Assembly: GCA_034667465.1 (NCBI GenBank)
Contig: JAXDJV010000031.1
Coordinates: 5,776-69,775, forward strand
DNA from: JAOBAU01 sp034667465
GTDB lineage: Bacteria > Acidobacteriota > Thermoanaerobaculia > Gp7-AA8
Length of the DNA: 64,000 nucleotides
Direction: 5' to 3'
Shown: one piece after another, positions 17,408-26,513 of the stretch
How positions within the stretch are numbered: the stretch's first letter is position 1
Layout of the letters: the number at the start of each line of letters is the position of its first letter
Translations under genes and position numbers: made by a program
The notes under the pieces: model-generated
Database searches by the model: none
Told to the model about the DNA's origin: nothing
What the model saw: only the letters and a program-made list of their open reading frames with translations

Positions 17408-19219
17408 TTAGTGGCCGGCGGCGCGGCGTCGGCCGTGTGCTGCTGCGGCGGCGAGCTCGATGCGCAGCAGCCCGCTCTCCTGACCGGTGCGAACGGTGAC
17501 GGAGGCGGCCGTCGCACCACCGTAAAAACCTCCGGCGTAACGATGCGACGGATCGCCGGCGGCGACGAAGTACGTTCCTGCCTGCACCGCGATGCGGAAT
17601 GCGCCTCCGTCGTCGGTCGTCGTCTCCGTGATCCGTTGAAGGTTCATGTCGTACACGATCACGCTGATGTCGCTCAGCGGTACGCCGGTCGTGTTGTCGA
17701 CAACCGAGCCGCTGAGCCTTCCGGCATCGGTCATCGAGAAGCTCGCCGTCAGCGACTCTCCTTCGGCCAGCGCGATCAACCGCGTCGTGTCGAACGTCGC
17801 CGCATCGAGATAGTACGCGGGCGCGAACTGCAGTGCGGCGTCGAAGGCGAGCAGTTTGACGGTGCCGGGAGCGACGAGCAGCGTCGCCGTTCCCGACGCG
17901 TCGCTGTTCGCTGAAGCGAGCAACAGGCCGCCGGCGTCATACGCACCGACCGTGATCGCGGCAAGCGGAGCGCCGCTCGTTTTGGCGGTGACGTGCGCCG
18001 TTACGCGCGCGCCTTTCGTCATCGCGAAGTCGAGCCGGTCGATCGTCTGTTGTGCGATCGCATGCAGCAGAGTTGCGGCAGCGAACGTTGTCGCGCTCGG
18101 ATAGAAGAGCGGCACCCGGACGAGCGCGGCGTCGAAAACACCGACGCGAAAATCACCCGGCGGCATGAGGATCGAATAGCTGCCGTTTGCAGCGGAGCTG
18201 GCGGACGCCCGCGTCGTGCCGTCGGCGTTGTACGCGACCGCGGTGATGTTTGCGAGCGGCTGAGCGTTGTTGCGATCGGTGATCGTGCCGGCGAGACGTG
18301 CGCCGCGCACCATCGTCGCGTCGATCGTCATCGTCTGGCCGGCGATTGCGCTCACGGCGCTTTCCGTCGAGAACGATTCCGCGTCCGGCACGAACGTCGT
18401 CGCGTAGCTGCCGTTCGGATCGTCGACGACGACGCGCAGCATGCCGCCGCCGGCGGCCATTGCGAAGCGGCCGTTGCTCGCCGTCAGCGACTGCGCGGCG
18501 ATGCTGCCGTCGGCGGCCCACGCGGTGACGCGCACGCCGGCGAGCGGCGCGAGCGTGTTGCGATCGACGACGATTCCGGTCAGCTTCACGGCGCGTGGAA
18601 GCTGCACGTTCGCAACGATCGATTGTGCCGAAACGACCGTGACGGCCGTCGCATTCGCGAACGACGTCGCGTCGTCGAAGAAGGTCGTCACGTAGTTCAG
18701 CGTGTCGTCCTGCGCGGCGAGCTTGTACGTTCCCGGCGGAAGTGCGAGCGTGAAGTTGCCGTTCGCGTCGCTGCTCGTGAATCCGCGCCACGTGCCGGAG
18801 AGGTTGTACGCGGTCACGGTGAGGTTCGGCAGCGCGGCGCCGGCGAACGTCGTCACGCGGCCTGTGATGAATCCCGATCGGACGAGGCGGAGGTTGATGT
18901 TGGTGACGTTCTGCGCCGACGTGACGGCGATCGTCGCCGAGGTGTCGAATGATTCCGCGTCTGCGTAGAAAGAGGTCGCGTATGCGCCGCTCGGATCGTA
19001 CGCGAGCAGATGAAAACTTCCGGCGGGAACGGTGAGCGAATACGTTCCGCTCGCGGTCGTGCTGCCCGATGACGCCAGCACGCCGCCGGTTGTCCACGCC
19101 GCGACCGTCATCCCGCCGAGCGGCGCCGAGGTTTCGTTCGTGACGGTGCCGCCGATCGTCGCGGCATGCGCAGCGATCGACAGGAGAAGAGAGAGGACGA
19201 AGAGGGAGAATGATTTCAT
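17408..19219 (-). CDS. secreted protein with six carboxypeptidase-regulatory/CnaB-like repeats
   Basis: 603 residues from the ATG at 19219; the frame extends upstream inside the next gene but has no start there. Signal peptide 1-19 (MKSFSLFVLSLLLSIAAHA). Six tandem beta-sandwich repeats of about 93 residues follow. Each opens with a (L/I)xGxVxDxxxxxPLxxxxVxAY pattern and contains a GxYxLxxPxGxY/F strand, then a YxxxxxF(Y/D)xxAxxF(D/A) segment. These modules act as rigid spacers in surface and exported proteins. The stop-start overlap with GH26 (ATGA) places it in the exopolysaccharide operon. It may be a scaffold or matrix protein that holds the polymer. No sortase or lipobox signal was seen. 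Confidence 0.82.
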   Translation of the reverse strand: MKSFSLFVLSLLLSIAAHAATIGGTVTNETSAPLGGMTVAAWTTGGVLASSGSTTASGTYSLTVPAGSFHLLAYDPSGAYATSFYADAESFDTSATIAVTSAQNVTNINLRLVRSGFITGRVTTFAGAALPNLTVTAYNLSGTWRGFTSSDANGNFTLALPPGTYKLAAQDDTLNYVTTFFDDATSFANATAVTVVSAQSIVANVQLPRAVKLTGIVVDRNTLAPLAGVRVTAWAADGSIAAQSLTASNGRFAMAAGGGMLRVVVDDPNGSYATTFVPDAESFSTESAVSAIAGQTMTIDATMVRGARLAGTITDRNNAQPLANITAVAYNADGTTRASASSAANGSYSILMPPGDFRVGVFDAALVRVPLFYPSATTFAAATLLHAIAQQTIDRLDFAMTKGARVTAHVTAKTSGAPLAAITVGAYDAGGLLLASANSDASGTATLLVAPGTVKLLAFDAALQFAPAYYLDAATFDTTRLIALAEGESLTASFSMTDAGRLSGSVVDNTTGVPLSDISVIVYDMNLQRITETTTDDGGAFRIAVQAGTYFVAAGDPSHRYAGGFYGGATAASVTVRTGQESGLLRIELAAAAAHGRRRAAGH

Positions 19220-20385
19220 CGGGCGGGGAGATTCGGCGGCTGCATCGCGCGAGCGACGGCGCGCATTGCGCCGGCGTCCTGCGTCGCGCTCCAGTTGAGA
19301 GGCGTGGTCGAAAGGGTTACGTCGTGCGTCTGATTGAAGAAGATGACCGCGCGGATCGCGCCGTATTTTTCGTGGATGTCGCGGAAGGCCTGCTCGTACC
19401 ACCGCGCCGCATCGCCGCCGCTCGTCACGCTGCCAAATTCACCGATCATGATCGGCTTGTGCAGTTTCAGCAGCGCCGGATAAGCCTTCTCGATGATCTG
19501 GTGAAACGTCCACCAGCGCGACCACGATGCGGTGTCGCCGTAGTTGAGGACTCCGGTGCCGATCCAGTCGACCCACTCGTCGCCCGGGTAGTAATACTCG
19601 AACCACGGCATCGAGATGTGCGGCGACCAGACCCACAGCACATTCGTCGCGTTCATCTTTGCGAAGATGAGATGGACGTGTTTCCAGGCGGCGATGAAGT
19701 CGTCGGGACGGTTGCCGTTTTGCGGTCCCCACGGATAGCGATACGGATCGTTCATCTCGTGCGCGAAGCGGAGGAAGATCGGCTTGCCGTACTGCGCCGC
19801 CGACGCCGCCCACCGCGTGACGTAGAAGTCGTAGTCGCCGTGCGCGATCGCAGCGAGACTGGCGTATTCGCGTTCGGCCGGCGACGGAAGATTCGTCCGC
19901 AGGCCGGCGTCGAAGTCTTTCATCCACGGTTCCCACGTGATCATCGGAATCGATCCAAGACGGTCGATGGTGGAGGCGGCGCGAAGAGGGAAGTCTGTTT
20001 CGTCGGGACGATCGCCCCACGCCTGGTAGATGGAGATGATCGCGAACGGTTCGCCCGTTTTGCTCTCGAGCTCGGTGACGCCGTTGAACGAATCGGGAAG
20101 CGCGCCGTCGTACGCTCCGTAGAGCATGCGCGACGGGTTGCGCAGCGATGCTGCTGTGAGCAACGGATACGCGCGCGCGACATCTTCTTTACGCGAATGG
20201 GACTGCACGCGCTGACGCGCATCGGCTTCGCGATCGGACAGCGACTGTCCGAATGAAACGACGCTGTTGCGTGCGGCGGCGAACGTTCGGCCAAGCGCGC
20301 CGTCGAGACCGCGCTGCACGAGGAATCCGATCAACAGGAGCCAGCCGAGCGCGAAGAACGCGAGCTGGTAGCGGCGCGTCGTCAT
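19216..20385 (-). CDS. membrane-anchored glycoside hydrolase family 26 protein
   Basis: 389 residues from the ATG at 20385. One N-terminal transmembrane segment (about 8-24) should anchor it with the enzyme facing the periplasm. The catalytic (beta/alpha)8 domain has the GH26 signatures: RFAHEMND with the acid/base Glu210, and KPIMIGEFGS with the nucleophile Glu316. WEPW and WVWSPH, lining the sugar site, are also present. GH26 enzymes are mostly beta-1,4-mannanases, with some beta-1,3-xylanases and lichenases. It overlaps the GT2 gene upstream and the repeat protein gene downstream by four bases each. Such pairing recalls the cellulase (BcsZ) or alginate lyase encoded with synthase-dependent polysaccharide systems. 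Confidence 0.9.
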   Translation of the reverse strand: MTTRRYQLAFFALGWLLLIGFLVQRGLDGALGRTFAAARNSVVSFGQSLSDREADARQRVQSHSRKEDVARAYPLLTAASLRNPSRMLYGAYDGALPDSFNGVTELESKTGEPFAIISIYQAWGDRPDETDFPLRAASTIDRLGSIPMITWEPWMKDFDAGLRTNLPSPAEREYASLAAIAHGDYDFYVTRWAASAAQYGKPIFLRFAHEMNDPYRYPWGPQNGNRPDDFIAAWKHVHLIFAKMNATNVLWVWSPHISMPWFEYYYPGDEWVDWIGTGVLNYGDTASWSRWWTFHQIIEKAYPALLKLHKPIMIGEFGSVTSGGDAARWYEQAFRDIHEKYGAIRAVIFFNQTHDVTLSTTPLNWSATQDAGAMRAVARAMQPPNLPAR

Positions 20386-21920
20386 CGCGTCCGATCTTTC
20401 CACGCCGCGTAGATGCGGCCGCTCATCAGCAGAACGTTGATCATCAGAAATCCGGCCATTCCGGCAGCAACTTCCGTCGTGATCCGCGCCTCCGCTTCGT
20501 TCATGAAGTACAGCCGGCGGATGAAGACGACCATCAGCAGCGCAAGCGATGCCGAAGTTATTGTCAACGGAACTGCCGCAAGTTTCCGGAAATTGCCGGT
20601 CTGCCGCGACTTGGCCGTCGGTACATACGGCACCGCGACGCCGAGCAGCGCCAGGACGAGGCCTTTCAGGTAGATGCTCCAGCAACCGACTTTCATCAGC
20701 ATTCCGCGCCAGTGCCAGCCGCGCTCGCGCTCCGGATCGCACAGCCATCGCTGCGCGTAGCGGTAGATGACGATGCCGAAGAATCCGACGGGAAGCGCGT
20801 GCTGGAGATACTCGCTGAGAAACATCGTCGCCGGCTGAACGCCGGTCAACAGATACAGCGCCGGGATCAGCAGATAGATCGGCGTCGTCAGTCCGACGAG
20901 GTAGTAGGTGCCGATCATGAAGTAGGCGAGTTTCTGATGCAGCGTGAGGCGGCGAAACGCGCGCGGGTATTCGCGGAGGAGTACCTCGTAAACGCCGCGC
21001 GACCACTTCAGTTGTTGGCCGATGAACGAGCCGAGGTCTTCGGGCACCAGGCCGCGCGCGAGAATCTCCGGAACGTAAATCGATTTCCATCCGGCCGCAT
21101 GCAGTCTGATCGCCGTCACCAGATCCTCGGCGAGTCCAATGCCGTGCCCTCCAATCGATTCGAGCGCGCCGCGACGGAACGTGCAGTTCGCGCCGATGGC
21201 CACCGTCGATCCGCTGCCGTGCATTCCCTGCATGATCGGACCGTAGAACGCGTAGGTCTGCTCGGCGGCGGCGCGCGCAACGAACGAGCGCGGCTGGTTG
21301 TAATACGCCTGCGCAATCTGGACGAAGCCGGCGCGCGGATCGTCGAAGTGCCCAAGCACCGGCTCGAAGAAATTCGGGAGCGGGATGTGATCGGGGTCGA
21401 GCACGAGAATGAACTCCTCGTCCGTGCGCTGCAGCGCGGCGTTGATCTTTCCCGCCTTTGCGCCTGGCAATCCGACGAGCTCGAGATGGACCGCTCCTTT
21501 TTCACGCGCGAGCTCCGCGAACCGCGGATCGCGCGTGTCGTCGAGGAGATACGTCGTGTGCGGGTAGGTGACGTTGCGCGCCGCTTCGAGCGTTCGGACG
21601 AACATCTCGTACGGTTCGCCGGGCGACGACGTCGTGAAGATCGCGACCGACAATCCTTCGGGCGCTCGCTTCAGCGCCGGCTGCTCGATGTGAAAGAAGT
21701 TGTACCAGCCGACGAGGATGCGGCCGACGCCATACCAGACGGCAATCGACAGCAGCGCGAAAAGCAGACGATTGCCGACGTGCTCCGCGCGGAACCACCA
21801 GAGCGCGAACAGCACGACGCTTTGCAGTCCGAAGAAGATCAGGACGCCGAGGATCAGGCGCGATGCGATGGAGACGGGCGCGGCGCGGCGATGACGAAAA
21901 AGCTCTTCGTCGCTCCACAT
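20382..21920 (-). CDS. BcsA-like processive glycosyltransferase family 2 (polysaccharide synthase)
   Basis: 512 residues from the ATG at 21920, which shares one base with the stop of the exporter gene (TGATG). Two N-terminal membrane segments (about 20-42 and 50-70), a cytoplasmic GT-A domain, and about five C-terminal segments. The catalytic residues are in place: D127/D128 in LLDDTRDP, the metal-binding DPD at 175-177, the catalytic base in AEDLVTA (D266), and QQLKW at 302-306 standing for the Q(Q/R)xRW acceptor motif. This is the layout of cellulose/mannan-type synthases that polymerise and translocate a beta-glycan. There is no C-terminal PilZ domain, so direct c-di-GMP control is not evident. 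Confidence 0.92.
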   Translation of the reverse strand: MWSDEELFRHRRAAPVSIASRLILGVLIFFGLQSVVLFALWWFRAEHVGNRLLFALLSIAVWYGVGRILVGWYNFFHIEQPALKRAPEGLSVAIFTTSSPGEPYEMFVRTLEAARNVTYPHTTYLLDDTRDPRFAELAREKGAVHLELVGLPGAKAGKINAALQRTDEEFILVLDPDHIPLPNFFEPVLGHFDDPRAGFVQIAQAYYNQPRSFVARAAAEQTYAFYGPIMQGMHGSGSTVAIGANCTFRRGALESIGGHGIGLAEDLVTAIRLHAAGWKSIYVPEILARGLVPEDLGSFIGQQLKWSRGVYEVLLREYPRAFRRLTLHQKLAYFMIGTYYLVGLTTPIYLLIPALYLLTGVQPATMFLSEYLQHALPVGFFGIVIYRYAQRWLCDPERERGWHWRGMLMKVGCWSIYLKGLVLALLGVAVPYVPTAKSRQTGNFRKLAAVPLTITSASLALLMVVFIRRLYFMNEAEARITTEVAAGMAGFLMINVLLMSGRIYAAWKDRTR

Positions 21921-23326
21921 CAGAGCCGGCCGCTGAACCCGAGGTGAAATGCCGTTGCGCGATAGAAGACGGTGTTCTGGCGCTCGACGCCGAACGTGAT
22001 GCTGTACGACGCGCGCAGCGGCACGACGACGCCGGCGGACGCACGCCACGGATGAAACGTTCGTCCGACTTCGATCGGCGCCGCGAAGAGGGGAGCGAGG
22101 CTCGTCGTGCCGCTCGATGGTCCGAAGATGAGATCGCGATCGTGCGCCCAGCCGCCGTCGGCGTGCAGGCGAACCTTCGCGCGTCCGGCGTCGATCGTCG
22201 CCGCGACGATGCCGCGAAGCTCGACGAGGTCACGCGGCGTCCAGTACGGGTCGTATCGCGCGTCGTACGAATACGCGAAGGCACCGCTTGTCCGCGGCGA
22301 AGCGGACGCGCCGATGAGTCGGAAGCGGCTATCGGTCGTGTCGCGGTAAGAAATCGATGCGCCGGTGGAAATCGACACCCGCTCTTTCCGCACCACTCGC
22401 ACGAGGTGAAATGCTTCGGCAGCTCGTCCGCGATTGCGATCGAAGTATCGGATCGTATGAATCGCCGCCGACGATGACGACGCATCGGTGTTGCGATTCC
22501 ACGCGAGAGTCGCTGTCGTCTCGCTCGGATGCGTGCGCAGCGATGACGCGGCATACAGCAGCTCGTGCTGATCGATCTCGATGGCCAGCGATGAGCTGCT
22601 CCATTCATGCGCGAGACCGATGCTGCCGAGCGCTTTCGTCGTTCCATCCGGAAAGCGGATGACACGCAGCGCACCGCTGGCGCGCAGGTTCATCGACGGA
22701 AGCGAGGTATTCGCCGCGATCGACGCGAATGGCGCGGTCGCGCTGCCGAAGCCGAGGTCGCGTGCGTTCAGCGAGTACGCACCTGCGGTGGCGGTCCACT
22801 TCGTCAATGGATCGGAGAAGATCGTCGTCGCGACGCCGTAGCTCGCGCGTCGCAGCGGCTGATCGTCGGTCACGAACGTATTCTCGCTCGCGATCACCGG
22901 ACTCATCGTCGCGGCGATTTCCGCGAGCGCTTTGCGCGCCGCGGCGTCATCCGGCCGCGCGCGGATCACCGCTTCGAAATCGCGCTGCGCGGCTCGGTAG
23001 TCGCCGCTCCAGTATTCGGCGGTGGCGAGGCCGCTGCGTGCATCGACGTCGCCGGGCGTCTCCCGCAGCAGGCGACGATAGATCTCCGCGGCGTCGCGAT
23101 TGCGGCCTTCCCACAACAACACCTCGCCGAGGCCGCGAGCGGCTGCGGTCGAGGTCGGAGCGCGTTGGAGGATGCGGCGATATGCGCTCTCCGCTTCCGC
23201 GAAGTGTTTCTGCCACGCCAGCTGCTGCGCGGCGTGCAGTTCGTCATCGAGCGAAGAAGCGTGCGCGGCGAACGTGATCGCGAACGCCGGCAGGAGGATG
23301 ATCCATTTGGTTCTTCGCAATGCCAC
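21920..23326 (-). CDS. TPR plus beta-barrel outer-membrane protein, probable exopolysaccharide exporter
   Basis: About 468 residues if translation starts at the GTG at 23326, which gives a clean signal peptide (ALRRTKWIILLPAFAITFAAHA); a TTG at 23368 would add 14 residues. Residues about 30-140 form three TPR units (WQKHFAEAESAYRRILQRAPTS and similar). The rest is a run of amphipathic strands ending FHLGFSGRL, as expected for a beta-barrel. The TPR-then-barrel order is that of BcsC, PgaA and AlgK/E-type exporters, though shorter. It is directly coupled to the GT2 synthase gene. The polymer exported is not identified by sequence. Confidence 0.82.
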   Translation of the reverse strand: MALRRTKWIILLPAFAITFAAHASSLDDELHAAQQLAWQKHFAEAESAYRRILQRAPTSTAAARGLGEVLLWEGRNRDAAEIYRRLLRETPGDVDARSGLATAEYWSGDYRAAQRDFEAVIRARPDDAAARKALAEIAATMSPVIASENTFVTDDQPLRRASYGVATTIFSDPLTKWTATAGAYSLNARDLGFGSATAPFASIAANTSLPSMNLRASGALRVIRFPDGTTKALGSIGLAHEWSSSSLAIEIDQHELLYAASSLRTHPSETTATLAWNRNTDASSSSAAIHTIRYFDRNRGRAAEAFHLVRVVRKERVSISTGASISYRDTTDSRFRLIGASASPRTSGAFAYSYDARYDPYWTPRDLVELRGIVAATIDAGRAKVRLHADGGWAHDRDLIFGPSSGTTSLAPLFAAPIEVGRTFHPWRASAGVVVPLRASYSITFGVERQNTVFYRATAFHLGFSGRL

Positions 23327-23417
23327 CCGCGCATAGCGTAGCGCGCCGCACGCCGACTCGAAATACAAGTCAGTGCAGAGATTCGTGGCAGGCCGGTGGT
23401 TTCAGAATGCCTCGTCA

Positions 23418-23948
23418 CTACTTTCCGACAATGATTCCGACAGCGTCCAGGTAATCTCCGCTCCGTCCAATCAGCGCGGTGATCGATCCATCGGGTGGCG
23501 CCTCGTACGAGAACGGAGCGGCCCCTCCCGGCCCGCCGGCTGTAATCGGCAAAGTGCGGTGACGATTCGTGGTGATCACGATTGAATCGACGACGCGACC
23601 GTATCGACCTCTAATGCTGATAATCCGCTCATCGCCGGCCAGCGTATGGATACGGCAGACGCCGCCGCCACCGCCGTGCCGCTGGCCCGTAATGACTGTC
23701 GAGCCCGACGCCCATGTGAACTGAATCGAATCAACGAAGGTGCCGGAACAGATGCGAATGCGGCTTACGCGTAAACCAAACGCAGGCAGCGTAAGGCCCG
23801 GCCCCGGCAGGGCATGTTCGTCGAACTCCACACCGCCATCGCCGCCGGAAGGTCCGGCGGCCCAGAGCACCTGTGCCGACACATCGACGCAACACACTGC
23901 GATGAAGCACGCAAGCACGTAAGTCAGAGTCGATAACCTGATATGCAT
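23418..23948 (-). CDS. secreted jacalin-like lectin
   Basis: 176 residues with a signal peptide (about 1-25, ending VSA). The mature part shows the jacalin beta-prism repeats: GGDGGVEFDEH at the N terminus, ISRIRICSGTFVDSIQFTW-type strands (here VSRIRICSGTFVDSI), GGGGGVCRIHTL, then ERIISIRGRYGRVVDSIVI, and a last strand near GRSGDYLDAVGI, where the final Gly-x-x-x-Asp sugar-binding loop GDYLD is kept. Jacalin-type lectins bind mannose or galactose. Two cysteines (C68 and C98) could form a disulphide. It lies 90 nt or so upstream of the exporter gene on the same strand, next to genes for making and cutting a polysaccharide. Confidence 0.82.
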   Translation of the reverse strand: MHIRLSTLTYVLACFIAVCCVDVSAQVLWAAGPSGGDGGVEFDEHALPGPGLTLPAFGLRVSRIRICSGTFVDSIQFTWASGSTVITGQRHGGGGGVCRIHTLAGDERIISIRGRYGRVVDSIVITTNRHRTLPITAGGPGGAAPFSYEAPPDGSITALIGRSGDYLDAVGIIVGK

Positions 23949-24052
23949 GAGGCCTCCGGTATTTGCGTTGACGGACGGCCGGGGCAGCTTTCAGTCTTTG
24001 CGGCTGGGATTCGACGTGCCGGCGACCACACTCATTGACGCCAGCTTCCCGG

Positions 24053-26419
24053 TCAGCGAGCGGGGATGGCGGTGTGATCGGTTCTTCGCGTGACGGCGGC
24101 GACGGCGCGAATCAGGTCCTGCGGTAAGAACGGCTTCTTCATGTAATCGTCGAAGCCGGCCGAGAGAGCCAGCTGCTCCTGCAGCGGTCCGCCGTATGCG
24201 GTGAGAGCAATGGCGGGGATTCGGCCGCTCTCGTCGTCGCGGTCGCGAACGCGACGCGCGAGGGAGTGCCCGTCTTCCTCGGGCATGGCGATATCGCAGA
24301 CGAGGACATCGAAGCGTTGCCGGGACAACTGCGCAAATGCTTCGTCCGCGCCCGCGGTCGCCACTACGATCGCTCCGGCGCCGCGCAACGCCGTGGCGAT
24401 TAATTTTCGCAACTCAGGCTCGTCATCGACCACCAGTACGCGGATGCCCTTTACGGAAACCCGTTCCGCTCGCACGGCCGCGGATGCCGAATCATCGAGC
24501 GTCGAAGAATCTCTTTCGACCGTCGCCGGGTAATCGCGTACCGGAAGCGAGACGAGAAATGTCGAGCCCCAGCCCGGCCCTTTGCTTTCCGCACGTACCG
24601 TTCCGCCATGCATCTCCACCAGCTGCTTGACGATCGAGAGTCCGAGACCGAGTCCGCCATGCGCGCGCGTGCTGGTTCCCGCTTCCTGGCTCAGTCTTTC
24701 GAACACGTGATTGAGGAAGTCGGCGCCGATCCCTTCTCCCGTGTCACTCACCTCGACGTCGATATGCGTGTCCGTCGAGTTGAGATGAACGCGAATGCTT
24801 CCTCCTGTCGGGGTGAATTTCACCGCGTTCGAAAGGAGGTTCCAGAAGATTTGCTGGAGCCGTGTCGGATCGCCATACACGCGCGATGCGTCGCGCGCGA
24901 ACCATGTTTCGATCCGGATGTTCTTGTTTTCTGCCGCGGGACTGATCGCTTTGACGGCCAGGTTCAGCGTGGCGATGACGTCCACCATTTCACTGTGCAG
25001 TTCCAGCTTGCCGGTGAGGAGGCGCGAGACGTCGAGCATGTCGTCGATGAGACGTGACTGCACCTTCGCAGACTCTCGAATGGAGTCGATTGCTTCACGC
25101 TGCGTCTCTGCATCCAGGTCGCCGGAAACGAGAAGGTCGGACCATCCCAGAATCGAGGTAAGCGGTGTCCGAAGCTCGTGGGAGCTCGTCGCCAGAAACT
25201 CGTCCTTGGCGCGGCTGAGAGTTTCGGATTCGCGATACTGGCGGACGAGATTCTCTTCGACGCCCTTCCGGTCGTCGATGTCGGTACTCGAGCCGACCCA
25301 GGAGATGATCTTTCCTTCATCGTCCCGCATCGCAGAAGCGCGGGTCAGATGCCAGCGATAGTTACCGTCCCTGCTGCGAAAGCGGCACTCGTGCTGAAAC
25401 GGCTCACCCGTGGCGATGGAGTGCCGCCAGCGACGGGCGTGCTCTTCGCTCTCGTCTGCATGTGTAAAGGACCAGCGCTCTCCGTCGAATGCGTCGCCTG
25501 TGTCCAGTCCTGTGAACTCCGCAAACGACCGCGTCACGTAGTCGATCTGTCCGTCGGGCGTTGCCGTGAAGATCATCAGCGGCATCGACTCGGCGAGGAA
25601 ACGGAACCGTTCATTGCTGATGCGAGTTGCTTCCTCCGCCCACTTCCTGTCGCTTATGTCGCGGATGTTGCACTGAATGACTTTCTCGTCGCCAACCGTG
25701 TAGGAGTTGCTGACGAACTCCACCTCGACGCACTTTCCCTGCTTTGTTTCCAGCGGCATGTTCTCGTAGCGGATGTAGCCGGCGTCCTGCAACTGTTCCA
25801 TCGCCGCCTTGCTCTGTTCCTTGTCCTGGAAGAGACCGATTTCCCAGAGCTCCTTTCCAATCAACTCGTCGAGGGAGTACCCCAGCAACTCGATCAGGAA
25901 TGGATTCGCATCAATGATCTTTCCGCTGTCTTCTTCGAGGATGAGGATTGCATCCTGTGCAGTCTCGAAGAGCCGCCGATAACGCGCCTCTGAGGCCTTG
26001 AGGGCATGAGCCGTTCCGGCGCGCTCTCTGATGTCGCGGATGTTGCATTGAATGACCTTGTCGGAACCGACCATGTAGGAGTTACTGACAAATTCGACCG
26101 CGACGCGCTCTCCCTGTTTTGTCTTCAGCGGAATGTTGTCATAGCGGATGTAGCCTTCCTTCTGGAGTTGCTCCATCGCTGCCTTGCTCTCCTCTTTGTC
26201 GGAGAACAAACCAATCTCCCAAAGCTCTTTTCCGAGAAGCTCGTCAAGGGAGTAACCGAGCAATTTCATGACGAACGGATTTGCATCGATGATCGTCCCG
26301 GGCCGTTTCTCTGCATCCAGGATCAGGATGGCGTCCTGCGCCGTTTCAAAGAGCCGCCGATATCGGGCCTCGGAGGCTTCCAAACTGGAAAGCCGGGATG
26401 GGTGGTTCACGGAGCTCAT
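24053..26419 (-). CDS. hybrid sensor histidine kinase: PAS-PAS-PAS-HisKA-HATPase-REC
   Basis: 788 residues from the ATG at 26419 (a GTG at 26470 in frame would add 17). Two very similar PAS domains (about 12-135 and 140-260) are followed by a third PAS/PAC (about 265-385), HisKA with SSHELRTPL (phospho-His around 412), HATPase with NAVKF, DTGEGIG and GGLGLGLSI, and a C-terminal receiver with VVDDEPELR, phospho-acceptor VLVCDIAMPEEDG and a YMKKPF lysine. There is no membrane segment, so it is a cytosolic sensor. The missing downstream regulator must be elsewhere, or the receiver is itself the output. The gene lies alone between the lectin and the MacB-type operon. The PAS part reads as lower in GC than its surroundings. 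Confidence 0.92.
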   Translation of the reverse strand: MSSVNHPSRLSSLEASEARYRRLFETAQDAILILDAEKRPGTIIDANPFVMKLLGYSLDELLGKELWEIGLFSDKEESKAAMEQLQKEGYIRYDNIPLKTKQGERVAVEFVSNSYMVGSDKVIQCNIRDIRERAGTAHALKASEARYRRLFETAQDAILILEEDSGKIIDANPFLIELLGYSLDELIGKELWEIGLFQDKEQSKAAMEQLQDAGYIRYENMPLETKQGKCVEVEFVSNSYTVGDEKVIQCNIRDISDRKWAEEATRISNERFRFLAESMPLMIFTATPDGQIDYVTRSFAEFTGLDTGDAFDGERWSFTHADESEEHARRWRHSIATGEPFQHECRFRSRDGNYRWHLTRASAMRDDEGKIISWVGSSTDIDDRKGVEENLVRQYRESETLSRAKDEFLATSSHELRTPLTSILGWSDLLVSGDLDAETQREAIDSIRESAKVQSRLIDDMLDVSRLLTGKLELHSEMVDVIATLNLAVKAISPAAENKNIRIETWFARDASRVYGDPTRLQQIFWNLLSNAVKFTPTGGSIRVHLNSTDTHIDVEVSDTGEGIGADFLNHVFERLSQEAGTSTRAHGGLGLGLSIVKQLVEMHGGTVRAESKGPGWGSTFLVSLPVRDYPATVERDSSTLDDSASAAVRAERVSVKGIRVLVVDDEPELRKLIATALRGAGAIVVATAGADEAFAQLSRQRFDVLVCDIAMPEEDGHSLARRVRDRDDESGRIPAIALTAYGGPLQEQLALSAGFDDYMKKPFLPQDLIRAVAAVTRRTDHTAIPAR
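25657..26406 (-). repeat. tandem duplication of a PAS-coding unit, 375-bp period
   Basis: The unit 25657-26031 and the unit 26032-26406 align from a shared TGTCGCGGATGTTGCA with an exact 375-bp (125-codon) offset and, by eye, roughly three quarters identity. Both encode a PAS domain starting SEARYRRLFETAQDAILIL and ending VIQCNIRDI. Confidence 0.85.
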
Positions 26420-26513
26420 GTCGAAGACCTTGCAAGAACGGTGTCCGTCCGAGCCGAGTCCGCCTGTCACTGAGAATCGTCCGGCGCGCTCTCCCGCGCC
26501 GGACGAATCCCCA

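Noticed and set aside
20253..21947. 564-codon open frame antisense to GH26 and GT2
   Set aside because: It crosses two well-supported genes and is low-complexity (Arg, Glu, Asp), with no ribosome binding site.
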